Origin: JAYFRC01 sp034926415
GTDB lineage: Bacteria > Bacillota > Clostridia > Oscillospirales > Oscillospiraceae
Reading direction: 5' to 3'
Assembly: GCA_034926415.1 (NCBI GenBank)
Contig: JAYFRC010000067.1
Location: 1 to 35,426 of the forward strand
Length of the DNA stretch: 35,426 nucleotides
A program made the position numbers and the translations under genes. Numbering within the stretch: the stretch's first letter is position 1; every line of letters starts with the position of its first letter. Of this stretch, positions 8,009 through 15,311 are shown one piece after another. The notes below the pieces were generated by a model. That model ran no database searches. It was given only the letters and a program-made list of their open reading frames with translations, and was not told the origin of the DNA.

Positions 8009-8633
8009 AAAGTCTACCTCCTGATTGCAATTTGCATTCTTCCAAAAAAGCGCGCATATTTTCCTGTTCCTGCCGCCGGTCCGCGCCTTGTCTCCCTCTC
8101 CTGTCGCAAAGCCCCAGGAGGGCGACTTCTCCGACGTCCGTGTTCCGACTCATTCCCTTCACATCGGCAAACGGCAGGTTCCTTCCCACGAACAGAGGCT
8201 GCATGTGATAGCGAATCAGCTGGGCCGTTCGTTCGATAAAGTCCGTATCCGCTGTGAAAGCGCCAAGGAACTCTCTTGTGAGCCGGGCACCCGCTTTGTC
8301 GTGGTCGTAGGATGTGATTTTTCCTTTTCTGCGCATGGTCGTAGAGGGTTTACCGATGTCGTGCAGCAGTGCGGCCCACATGAAAGAGCGGGGATCGGCA
8401 CTTTTATTCCGGTTCTCCGCAGCCTCGTCCACAACCAGCATCGTGTGATTCCAGACGCTTCCCTCCGGATGGTACCTAGGAGATTGCGGCGTATTCCGCA
8501 GCCGTTCCAACATATTGAACGGATACTGGCGTAGCACGGGGGAACCGGCGAGTTCCGATAAGAAGCGTGACGGATTTTCGTCGGAAAGCAGGTGTCGCTC
8601 GATTTCCTTGAACAAAGTGCTGCCACTTGCCAA
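7905..8633 (-). CDS. HD-domain phosphohydrolase-like protein
   Basis: The 242-residue reading frame contains an HD metal-dependent phosphohydrolase domain: VWNHTMLVVDEA, then AALLHDIGKPSTT, then IRYHMQP. The arrangement resembles the HD domain found in tRNA nucleotidyltransferase-type proteins. The recognisable domain ends at about residue 208 (FLEECKLQ). The last 35 residues are read through the tlp ribosome site and coding region and look non-native, so the original stop may have been lost. The start is TTG, with GGGGTGAT a few bases upstream. Substrate unknown. Confidence 0.8.
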   Translation of the reverse strand: MASGSTLFKEIERHLLSDENPSRFLSELAGSPVLRQYPFNMLERLRNTPQSPRYHPEGSVWNHTMLVVDEAAENRNKSADPRSFMWAALLHDIGKPSTTMRRKGKITSYDHDKAGARLTREFLGAFTADTDFIERTAQLIRYHMQPLFVGRNLPFADVKGMSRNTDVGEVALLGLCDRRGRQGADRRQEQENMRAFLEECKLQSGGRLYESKSGQPERQRGQNPIQPGHDHRQHPPGQRDDR

Positions 8634-8716
8634 ATCATCACCCCGGATCTAGTCTTTGCTTTCCGAACCGGATAATACACCGCATACGGCGAATCATATG
8701 GAAGAGGTGATATTTC

Positions 8717-8866
8717 ATGGCAAAGGACAGCCAAATCGATCCCAAGGAAATTCGCGAGCAAAAGGCAAAGGGTGGTCCTACGTCGGCTCAGAGCGCCAAC
8801 AACGGAGAGGAGCGCAATCATAAAAAGCAATCCGCCAGTCGGCATAAGCCGGGCAGCGATCGATGA
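8717..8866 (+). CDS. Tiny basic hydrophilic protein, spore-protein-like
   Basis: This 49-residue ORF is rich in Lys, Ser, Gln, Asn and Arg and ends in HKPGSDR. It has a strong GAGGTGA site 6 bases before the ATG and a terminator 5 bases after the stop, so it is a monocistronic unit. Family not recognised. Minor acid-soluble spore proteins look like this, and it sits inside the tlp cluster (inference). Confidence 0.65.
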   Translation: MAKDSQIDPKEIREQKAKGGPTSAQSANNGEERNHKKQSASRHKPGSDR

Positions 8867-8870
8867 CCGC

Positions 8871-8914
8871 AGAGAAGCGGGGGCATCTATGGGGCCCTCG
8901 CTTCTCTTGCTTTT
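8871..8914 (+). terminator. Intrinsic terminator of the 8717-8866 gene
   Basis: AGAGAAGCG pairs with CGCTTCTCT (8871-8879 with 8899-8907), with extra GGGG/CCCC pairing inside and TTTT at 8911-8914. Confidence 0.75.
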
Positions 8915-9155
8915 AGTCCTCCAGCGCCTGCTCAATGTTGCGGATCTCCTGTTCCAATCCTGCGATTCCATGCCGGCGTAATATATTCTTTTGAGCTAGC
9001 TTTTCTTGCTGTGCGTCCGAGGGCGTTTGGGCAATGATCTCCTCGGACACTTCCAGGTTGTATTTGGTGGTGCTGATCTTTTCCTGGAGCTTCTTAATCT
9101 TCTCCCGCCCCTGATCCTTATGCATTTTTTGGATGGTATCCGGACTGCTATCCAT
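8913..9155 (-). CDS. Tlp-like coiled-coil small protein
   Basis: This 80-residue charged helical protein has the layout of the Tlp core: KIKKLQEKISTTKYNLEVSE, then a QEKLAQKN segment, then a closing helix. It lacks the NPDNR start block. The ATG overlaps the previous stop (ATGGATAG) and has GGAGG 8 bases upstream, so it is translationally coupled to the 150-residue gene. Probable spore-related paralogue of Tlp. Confidence 0.65.
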   Translation of the reverse strand: MDSSPDTIQKMHKDQGREKIKKLQEKISTTKYNLEVSEEIIAQTPSDAQQEKLAQKNILRRHGIAGLEQEIRNIEQALED

Positions 9156-9600
9156 GCCCGCCGCCTCCGATTACATTGGGACTGCCGGTATCCAATTCCT
9201 CGCGGGCCTGCTCCTCCTTCATGCCTCGGATCATCTGAGGGATGGCCTCGGCCCGGCGTTTGTTTTCTGCCATCAAATCCTGCGCTCTTTTATTGTCCGG
9301 CTCCGAAGCGATGAGTTCCTCCGCCATTTCCATATTGTGCAGGGTGGATTCAATGGTATTCTGAATCTGCTGGACTTTTGTTCTGTGGTTGGCAATCCGC
9401 TCCACAATCTGTAAGCCGGAACTGCAGTCGTCGTACTTTCCGGCGGTAATGTCGCGGATCGCCTTTTGCAAAGCTTGCTCGTAGTACGCTTCTGGCGGCA
9501 TAACGATGTAGGACTGGTCTGTGATATACCCGCGGCTTGCATGTTCCGCCAGACGTGCATATTCCTTCTTCACCTGCTGAATCAATAGATCCCTGTCCAA
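9148..9600 (-). CDS. Two-part protein with a C-terminal Tlp-like domain
   Basis: In this 150-residue protein, residues 1-70 form an unassigned domain (DQSYIVMPPEAYYEQALQKA). Residues 72-138 align by eye with Tlp: KVQQIQNTIESTLHNMEMAE followed by AENKRRAEAIPQMIRGMKEE. It ends in a Gly-rich tail. The start is TTG with a strong GGAGGG 8 bases upstream. It shares an 8-base overlap with the next Tlp-like gene. A domain fusion of this type is not one I know for Tlp. The spore role is inferred. Confidence 0.65.
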   Translation of the reverse strand: MDRDLLIQQVKKEYARLAEHASRGYITDQSYIVMPPEAYYEQALQKAIRDITAGKYDDCSSGLQIVERIANHRTKVQQIQNTIESTLHNMEMAEELIASEPDNKRAQDLMAENKRRAEAIPQMIRGMKEEQAREELDTGSPNVIGGGGHG

Positions 9601-9659
9601 AAGGAACCCTCCTTCGCCCTTTTTACTAGATCAAGCGGTTTTCGCAAACAAACCGGAGA

Positions 9660-9818
9660 TTATCCATTTCCCTTCCGCTCGCCGTCGGAGGTTGCGTTCA
9701 AACCAAATTTGGCCCGCGAACTTTCCGCCTGCGGGTCGTGCTTGATTTTTTTGGAATGGAATTCTCCATCCTGCTTTTGGTTTTGCCTGCTGCTTTTCAT
9801 TTTGTTTTCGCCGGTCAT
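9660..9818 (-). CDS. Tiny basic hydrophilic protein (52 aa)
   Basis: The ORF encodes Lys/Ser/Gln/Asn-rich sequence without hydrophobic stretches (ENKMKSSRQNQKQDGEFHSK). AGGTGA sits 5 bases before the ATG. The longer frame covering 9631-9888 lacks a ribosome site and is less likely. It lies 9 bases after the HMA-like gene. Family unknown. Confidence 0.55.
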   Translation of the reverse strand: MTGENKMKSSRQNQKQDGEFHSKKIKHDPQAESSRAKFGLNATSDGERKGNG

Positions 9819-9827
9819 ACGGTTCAC

Positions 9828-10067
9828 CTACATTCTTTGATTTTCGGTTTTGTGTGATTCTATCTGATACCCAAGCTGATTGAGGCATTTTTCCAAGCGA
9901 TCGCAGCTAACGCCGGTGTTGTCGTAATCTACAGTCAGCAGATCCTTTTCAGTGTTGACGCTGACCGACAGAACACCGTGGAAGGCACCCAGCTCCCTCT
10001 TCAGCTCTTTCGTGTCGTGCGCTCCACTCAGATTACTGAGTTGAAAATATGCGCTCTCTTTGGACAT
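9828..10067 (-). CDS. HMA-fold-like small protein lacking CxxC
   Basis: This 79-residue protein has the beta-alpha-beta-beta-alpha-beta pattern of heavy-metal-associated domains: a first strand (YFQLSNL), a helix (KELKRELGAF), GVLSVSVNTEKDLLTVDYD, a helix (CDRLEKCLNQLGY) and an end strand. The metal-binding CxxC after strand 1 is replaced by SGAHD, so copper binding of the usual kind is unlikely. AAAGGTGAT precedes the ATG. It sits in the spore-protein cluster. Confidence 0.7.
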   Translation of the reverse strand: MSKESAYFQLSNLSGAHDTKELKRELGAFHGVLSVSVNTEKDLLTVDYDNTGVSCDRLEKCLNQLGYQIESHKTENQRM

Positions 10068-10117
10068 TTCCCATCACCTTTCTCTAAAAAGCAAGTTGGT
10101 ATACCCAAAAAATCCGT

Positions 10118-10276
10118 CTACCGGTTGGTATTGGGGCCAAGCGCCTCCTTCTTAGCGTTGTGGGGTTGCGTTATACCTGAGCTGGGCACCTTGCTTCCGG
10201 TTGGCGCCCGAAGATTTCCGAATGGCCTGTTGCCTGCCTGGCGTGGCTCGCCCTTTAGGGGCTGTTCTTTTTTCAT
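10118..10276 (-). CDS. Tiny Pro/Asn-rich protein at the head of the cluster
   Basis: This 52-residue ORF has a perfect AGGAGG 5 bases before the ATG. The product is basic, rich in Pro, Gly, Asn and Lys, and ends EALGPNTNR. Similar low-complexity hydrophilic chains are typical of minor SASPs, but I cannot assign a family. It is the first gene of the minus-strand series that runs down to 8913. Confidence 0.65.
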   Translation of the reverse strand: MKKEQPLKGEPRQAGNRPFGNLRAPTGSKVPSSGITQPHNAKKEALGPNTNR

Positions 10277-10794
10277 AGGTTCCTCCTAATTCGTTGATAA
10301 CGACGCTGCCGCTGCATGTGATGCCGTGGATCCTCTGAAATCTTATTAATTATTACTTCTCCTTGATAGCTTCTCCGATTTTTCCACTTTTATAAACCGA
10401 TTGAAAAGGCTGAAATTCTTAACGGGTATATTGCGGCAATAAGGAAGGGCTATAACCAAACGCCGTGCGGGCCGTTACGCTGGCCAAGGATCTTAATGCG
10501 CGCTATGAGATCAATTAAATTTTTCTGTTCCGTACTGCTCACTCCTTATGATTCGTTTTAGAAACAGTACCGTTAAATTCGGCCAGCAGTTTGAAATCCT
10601 CGTCCAGCGCGGCGGCTTTCAAAAGCGGCGCCCTGCTGTCCGAACTGTCTGTGTTTTACCTGTGACCGCCCGTCCCATCGGGGGCCTCTGATGAATGCCT
10701 CGGTTTTCTTTTGGCGCGGTATGATTATTAGGCGGCTACGGGCCACCGGTTTGTTTTTCCATCTGAGAGCTCCGGAAGTGCCGCCTCCGGTTGC
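10277..10794. other. 518-base gap with decayed fragments
   Basis: No intact gene of normal length was found. It holds the interrupted small ORF listed separately (10619-10762). On the plus strand near 10400-10517 a reading such as KAEILNGYIAAIRKGYN continues only after a frameshift into RAVTLAKDLNARYEIN. This looks like the remains of a small gene of unknown family. Confidence 0.4.
10619..10762 (-). pseudogene. Small hydrophilic ORF interrupted by an in-frame TAG
   Basis: An ATG with GGAG 7 bases upstream opens a 47-codon frame that has a TAG at codon 9 (10736-10738). After the TAG the frame continues with basic, Pro-rich residues (APKENRGIHQRPPMGRAVTG) to a TGA. It resembles its tiny neighbours. 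It is either a pseudogene or a chance frame. Confidence 0.35.
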
Positions 10795-10828
10795 AAAACC
10801 CCGCGGCCAATCGGCCGCGGGGTTTTTT
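10795..10828. terminator. Strong bidirectional terminator ending the pilus operon
   Basis: A perfect 10-bp GC stem (CCCCGCGGCC with GGCCGCGGGG, 10799-10808 and 10813-10822) is flanked by AAAA on the left and TTTTTT on the right. It lies 29 bases beyond the stop of the last pilus-operon gene. Confidence 0.85.
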
Positions 10829-10856
10829 AATTAAATTTTCAGTGCAAAGAACACGG

Positions 10857-11483
10857 TCAGGTCTTCGTACACCGTACAACAACCCGGCTGGCGCCGCCAT
10901 AGGTACAGGTAAACAGCGTCAGATTCCAGTCGCTTCCGGCCGTAATATCGCCGAGACCCTTCTCCCCGTCAACAATCTCGGTTTCGGTGACCTGATAGCT
11001 GTAAACCGTGCCGTCCACTGCGGTAAACCCCACGGTGTCGCCGGCCTCCAAATCCTTGATGTGGCCGAAGTGCCGGGCATAGTTGTGGGCCAGCAGGATC
11101 AGCTGCCCTTCGGGATCTCCGCTGTAACGGCAGGGCGCGGCCCTCAGATTGGGATAGCTCCACTGGGAGATCACGGGGAGCCGAATGTCGATAGCAGGGA
11201 TGGAAAGCACACCGATGATGTCATAGTTCTTCACCTTGACACTATCGGGCGCATCGGTCTCCGCCTGTGCGTCCGCCTGGGGCTCCGGGAGAGCAGGGTC
11301 CTCCTCCTGCGTGTCCGCCTCAGTGTCCGATGTCATGGTTTGCTCCAGCAGAGCGGTGAGATCGGCGGCTTCTGCGGCAGCCCTAGACGATATCCGGTCG
11401 TTGTATACATAGAGGGCTGCGGCCGCAAAAACGCAGCAGCAGCCCAGAATGATCAGAAAGAGTCCGGTTTTATTCCTTCCCAT
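10857..11483 (-). CDS. Second sortase of the pilus operon (class B-like)
   Basis: This 208-residue membrane-anchored transpeptidase has one N-terminal membrane segment (about 8-26), an acidic linker rich in Asp, Glu and Ala (40-80), and then the sortase barrel. Catalytic residues are His133 in LAHNYARHF, Cys193 in LFTCTYGG and Arg200. The TLFTCTYGG form is unlike the class C TLVTCTPYG of the other sortase here, so the two probably have different substrates. One task could be anchoring the finished pilus to the wall. The ATG at 11483 lies inside the 3-prime end of the upstream pilin gene (14-base overlap), with AGGAAG upstream. Confidence 0.87.
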   Translation of the reverse strand: MGRNKTGLFLIILGCCCVFAAAALYVYNDRISSRAAAEAADLTALLEQTMTSDTEADTQEEDPALPEPQADAQAETDAPDSVKVKNYDIIGVLSIPAIDIRLPVISQWSYPNLRAAPCRYSGDPEGQLILLAHNYARHFGHIKDLEAGDTVGFTAVDGTVYSYQVTETEIVDGEKGLGDITAGSDWNLTLFTCTYGGASRVVVRCTKT

Positions 11484-12750
11484 GCTTCTTCCTGTAGTTG
11501 GCGGCGACACCTGCCACGACCAGCAGAGCACCTACGGACAGCAGCACGGGAATGGGCCACTGAACCAGACCGGTCTGCGGGGCAGCCAGAGGAACCGCGT
11601 CATCCGGAATATTCGTGCCGACATCCGTGCCATAGCTGTTGGTGATGGTGTAGGCATTCTCCTCGCGTTTCACAGAGGCGGTATAGCCGCTCGGTATATT
11701 CGACTCCGCCACGGACCATGTTGAATTGGAGTCCAACCCGGTCCAGGCATAGGACCAGCTGTTGGATGCATCCAGCGTAACGGTCTGCTCCACTGCCCCG
11801 TCCTTTAGCAGGTCAACGGTAACGCTGGAGGGGCGGTACGACTCATATCCATTGTCGTTCCATACCTTGTTCACAGTAAGCGCACTGCCCAACGGGACGG
11901 TCTCGTAAATGTTGGTAATGGTAAACACAGTGGTGTTACCGCTGGACGAGGAATCAATAGTACTGATATAGCCATCGGGCACGCCGGTCTCATCCACGCT
12001 CCACGTATTATTCGAATCCAGCCCTCTCCATTCGCAGGTCCAGTCGTTGCCTGTACTGAGGGTTCTGGCCTGACCATAGGCCTTGCCGTTACGGAGCAGA
12101 GTCACGGTAATGCTGCTGGGGCGCTTGCTCTCAAAGCCCGCGTCGTTCCACTCCTTTATGACCTGTACATTCACGTCGCTTGAGGGGGGATAGCTGTAAT
12201 AACCCAGCTTTGGATTTGCCGTGATCGCGTAGTCCCATTCGGTCCCCTCATCATTCGTCGAGGGTATCATGACGAGGAAAGGAGAGGCAGCGGTGTAGTT
12301 GCCCGGTGCGCTTGTCTGAACCACCAGATACATACCCAGCGGCAGGTCGGAAACGGTATCCGAGCCTGCGTTCAGGCTGATGATGTCCGCCGGCGCTGCG
12401 TTGCCGATATACCGCACAAGGGCAGCGGCGGCCGATTCCAGCTCGCTAGCCGTACTGATGCTGCGCAGATCCACATTGTTGCCGGATTGGTCTTGTGCGT
12501 TCTGGAACACGCCGGTCAAATTGAACTGGAGCACGGCCGAATCCGGCTGTATCTCAGCCACGCGACAAATGTTGAACGTACATCCGGTGACGACGGTGTC
12601 GTTATATTTCGGCTGGATCATCAGCGAGCCCCTCGTGTTCCAGTCGATGACCGAAGCGGCCAGCGTCGAAACGCTCAGACCGGCCAGCAGCAGTATGACC
12701 GTCAGCAGTGCAGCCAGCAATCGTATCTTTTTCTTAAAAGATGTGCTCAT
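11470..12750 (-). CDS. Minor (basal) pilin with two CnaB domains
   Basis: This 426-residue surface protein has a signal peptide (about 1-32), an N-terminal adhesin-like region and then two CnaB repeats. The repeats start at VQVIKEWNDAGFESKRPSS and ALTVNKVWNDNGYESYRPSS and each contains GLDSNxTWSV with the CnaB-type Glu. The C-terminal sorting signal is APQTG rather than LPxTG, followed by a hydrophobic helix and the tail YRKKHGKE. Size and position suggest the wall-anchored base subunit. The ATG has GGAGG 6 bases upstream. Confidence 0.85.
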   Translation of the reverse strand: MSTSFKKKIRLLAALLTVILLLAGLSVSTLAASVIDWNTRGSLMIQPKYNDTVVTGCTFNICRVAEIQPDSAVLQFNLTGVFQNAQDQSGNNVDLRSISTASELESAAAALVRYIGNAAPADIISLNAGSDTVSDLPLGMYLVVQTSAPGNYTAASPFLVMIPSTNDEGTEWDYAITANPKLGYYSYPPSSDVNVQVIKEWNDAGFESKRPSSITVTLLRNGKAYGQARTLSTGNDWTCEWRGLDSNNTWSVDETGVPDGYISTIDSSSSGNTTVFTITNIYETVPLGSALTVNKVWNDNGYESYRPSSVTVDLLKDGAVEQTVTLDASNSWSYAWTGLDSNSTWSVAESNIPSGYTASVKREENAYTITNSYGTDVGTNIPDDAVPLAAPQTGLVQWPIPVLLSVGALLVVAGVAANYRKKHGKE

Positions 12751-12777
12751 TGCTTTCCTCCAGTCGGTAATTGCAGA

Positions 12778-13701
12778 TTAATATGCCACGCCGAACAGAT
12801 CCATAATCCGCTCGGACACTCTGACAAATAAGGTGATTGTTGCTTCAAAGACGCCTGAAAATCCGACGAACAGTTTATGTCCGAATCTTTGCAATCCGGT
12901 TTGGTTTTTCTGTGTTTCGGAATTTTGAGAAATGGTCGTTTCGGATGTCTCTCCCACGGGATTCTGGATCCGGGTACCCCTAATCAGGAGCCGGTGAGTG
13001 TTGATGCCGTACGGCGTGCAGGTGACGAGCGTCACATAATCCTGGCCGGGTACGATGCTCAGCGCGTCCACGTCGCTGGGAAGAACCGTAAGGATCTGAT
13101 CGACCTGATAGGTCAGGGTATCGCCCAAAACCTTAATAGCAAAGGTGTCGCCGAGCTGCAGCTGGTCTATATCGGTGAAGAGCTCGGCGGATGGCATCCC
13201 GGTGTGTGCGGAAAGGACCGCGTGGGTGCCGGCGCCTCCCACCGGGAGGGAGGAACCCTGCAGGTGCCCCACGCCGTCGGAGAGGACATCGTCCCCGGTG
13301 CCATGATAGATGGGAAGCCGGACGTTTATCTTGTCAATTTCAACGTATCCCATGGCACCATCGTTGTCAACATTCAGCAGCGACCAATACGTGCCGGTAC
13401 GAGTGTCGTTGTCTTCCTGACCGGCGGCGAAGGCGTCCTTGACGGTGGTGCTGCCCGCAGCAAGCCGGACGTTGTACTCCTGCGCGGCTTGCAGAATAGC
13501 GCTGTAATCCTGATAGTCCATGGTCGACACCGCGTCGATATAGGTATCGATTGCCCTGGTCTGGTTTTTCTCATTAATGTAGTTGCTCATCTTCGGATAG
13601 AGCAGTACATTTAGTCCGATCAAAACAATCAGAAGAAAGGGCGCCAGCACGGCGACGCGCCGGAAAATGCTCTTCAGTTTTTTGTGGGTTGTTTTCTTCA
13701 T
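12778..13701 (-). CDS. Class C (pilus-polymerising) sortase
   Basis: This 307-residue enzyme has two membrane segments (about 14-35 and 276-295), as usual for class C sortases that link pilins through isopeptide bonds. The catalytic triad is His166 in LSAHTGMP, Cys228 in LVTCTPYG and Arg237 in THRLLIRG. The canonical lid motif DP(W/F/Y) is not evident upstream of the barrel. The region before IDKINVRLP reads TGTYWSLLNVDNDG. The ATG at 13701 is preferred because GAGG lies 5 bases upstream. A GTG at 13707 would be in frame. It lies between the two pilin genes. Confidence 0.9.
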   Translation of the reverse strand: MKKTTHKKLKSIFRRVAVLAPFLLIVLIGLNVLLYPKMSNYINEKNQTRAIDTYIDAVSTMDYQDYSAILQAAQEYNVRLAAGSTTVKDAFAAGQEDNDTRTGTYWSLLNVDNDGAMGYVEIDKINVRLPIYHGTGDDVLSDGVGHLQGSSLPVGGAGTHAVLSAHTGMPSAELFTDIDQLQLGDTFAIKVLGDTLTYQVDQILTVLPSDVDALSIVPGQDYVTLVTCTPYGINTHRLLIRGTRIQNPVGETSETTISQNSETQKNQTGLQRFGHKLFVGFSGVFEATITLFVRVSERIMDLFGVAY

Positions 13702-13740
13702 GGGCACCTCAAGGCTGTAATGCTGAGTGGCAGAGGAAAC

Positions 13741-13776
13741 ATTTCCGCGGGACGGGGCCGCCGCCCCGCGGAAAAT
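13741..13776 (-). promoter_or_regulatory. GC hairpin between backbone pilin and sortase genes
   Basis: The stem ATTTTCCGCGGGG pairs with CCCGCGGAAAT around a GC-rich loop, without a proper T-run. It could be a leaky terminator or a 3-prime stabiliser that keeps backbone pilin mRNA in excess over sortase mRNA (inference). Confidence 0.5.
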
Positions 13777-13794
13777 CGGTTTGAATATGTTATA

Positions 13795-15270
13795 TTACTT
13801 CCCGAATACGCGCTTGCGGTTCAGGAGCAGGAATGCGCCCGCGCTCAGCAGTATGGCGATGCCGCCCATGGTGAACAGAACCGTGCCCGCGCCGCCGGTG
13901 CTGGGAAGGAAGATGTTGGAGGTGTTGGGGATATTGAATTGGCCGGGGCCGTCATCCGTAACCTCCACGGTGAAAGCGCTCGTGGGCAGAGAGTAGCCGG
14001 ATGGCGCCCTGGTCTCAATCAGGTAGTAGGTGCCGTTTTCCACCTGATGCATGACGGCCTGGCCGCTGCTATCGGTGAGCAGGCTGCCGATCTTGTAGAA
14101 GGTGGTATTTGTGGGGGCGGTACCAAGAGCGGTCAGAGCGGTCAGAGCGGAACCCGTGGCCTCGGCAGCGCCGGAGTCAGTCTTCAGATTGGCGATCTGG
14201 GCGGCGGTAAACGCGGCGTAAACATCGAACCCGGCGTTGGGTAGAACCGTTTCCCCAACGACGGAATCCACCTTGGTGATGGTGAACTTGTTGGTCTGAA
14301 CGGTGGCGGTGGCCTCCACGGTTGAGGTCCCGGAACCGTAGGGATTGCTGCTGTAGGTCAGGGTGGCGGTGTTGATCAGCTCGTCGGGAATGGCACTGTC
14401 AATGGAAGAGGCGTTCAGAACGCCCTTATAGTTCAGAGTCAGCGCCTGGCCGGCATAGGCGGCGATATCTGCATAGGTAAACTCATACACGCCGGAGCTG
14501 AAATCCGTACCGCTCAGGATCTGAGTGTCGGCGGCATTCTTGATGACCAGAGAACCGGTCACATAGGACACGCCGGTGGGCAGAACGTCGGCCACGGTGA
14601 AGGTCCGGTTGGATGCGGAGGAGGGATAGGCGGGAACGCCGACGGTGATGGTGTAATTGATGTTGTCGTAGGCGCTGACGATGGCGTTGTCGTCGTCAGC
14701 CGCGGTCTTGGCGATGGTCGGCAGAGCGACCTTGCTTGTAAGAGAGATCGTGTCCAGCACATAGGTATGGTCTACGACGGTGGGGACGGCATTGGCGGTC
14801 ATGATCTGATAGACATAGGCTCCGCTGGTGGCGTTGCCGGTGCCGAGCACCAGATACTGGCCCAGAGGAAGAGTTGAAATGGAGCATATACTGTTAGCTC
14901 CCGCTGTTCCGGTGTACGTAGTGGTTACGCCGTTGGTCTTGATCCAGGCGGCCAGCTCGCCCTGCACGCTCTCAAGCGTGGGAGTGGTGGAACTGGTCAG
15001 AGCGGAATATGTAGCCACGGTCAGGACCTTGTCTGTGAAGAAATCCGCCACGCTGGTATCAAACGCGTAGGACAGCGAATTGCTTGCGGCGGTGTAGGTG
15101 ACGTCCACAATGCGGTAAGCCGCAAAGGTATCGCCTTCGTGCTGAGCGGTGATATCAATGGTTCCCTTGGTGTCTTCGGTAACGGTGGTCGGCGCGGCGA
15201 AAGCGACGGAACTCAGACTAAAGGCAAGGATCAGGGTAAACAGAATTGCGGATAATTTTTTTACGTTCAT
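13795..15270 (-). CDS. Major (backbone) pilin, LPSTG-anchored
   Basis: This 491-residue wall protein has a signal peptide ending near AFAAP, an N-terminal domain, a fimbrial isopeptide domain (about 170-310, containing DNINYTITVGVPAYPS), and a SpaA-like domain with the E-box YYLIETRAPSGY. It ends with LPSTG, a membrane helix and RKRVFGK. A candidate polymerisation lysine lies in KVALPTIAK at the first domain boundary, where pilin motifs usually sit. Genes for two sortases follow directly. The ATG has GGAG 8 bases upstream. Confidence 0.9.
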   Translation of the reverse strand: MNVKKLSAILFTLILAFSLSSVAFAAPTTVTEDTKGTIDITAQHEGDTFAAYRIVDVTYTAASNSLSYAFDTSVADFFTDKVLTVATYSALTSSTTPTLESVQGELAAWIKTNGVTTTYTGTAGANSICSISTLPLGQYLVLGTGNATSGAYVYQIMTANAVPTVVDHTYVLDTISLTSKVALPTIAKTAADDDNAIVSAYDNINYTITVGVPAYPSSASNRTFTVADVLPTGVSYVTGSLVIKNAADTQILSGTDFSSGVYEFTYADIAAYAGQALTLNYKGVLNASSIDSAIPDELINTATLTYSSNPYGSGTSTVEATATVQTNKFTITKVDSVVGETVLPNAGFDVYAAFTAAQIANLKTDSGAAEATGSALTALTALGTAPTNTTFYKIGSLLTDSSGQAVMHQVENGTYYLIETRAPSGYSLPTSAFTVEVTDDGPGQFNIPNTSNIFLPSTGGAGTVLFTMGGIAILLSAGAFLLLNRKRVFGK

Positions 15271-15311
15271 AGACCATTCTCCTTCAAATTATTGTATCCC
15301 AATATTCATTT

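Noticed and set aside
9631..9888. 85-residue minus-strand frame
   Set aside because: It overlaps the HMA-like gene end and lacks a ribosome site. The 52-residue frame at 9660-9818 has one.
10277..10357. Basic minus-strand frame ending in ATGA overlap with the 10118-10276 gene
   Set aside because: It would need an ATT or ATA start. Only a 14-residue ATG-initiated frame exists.
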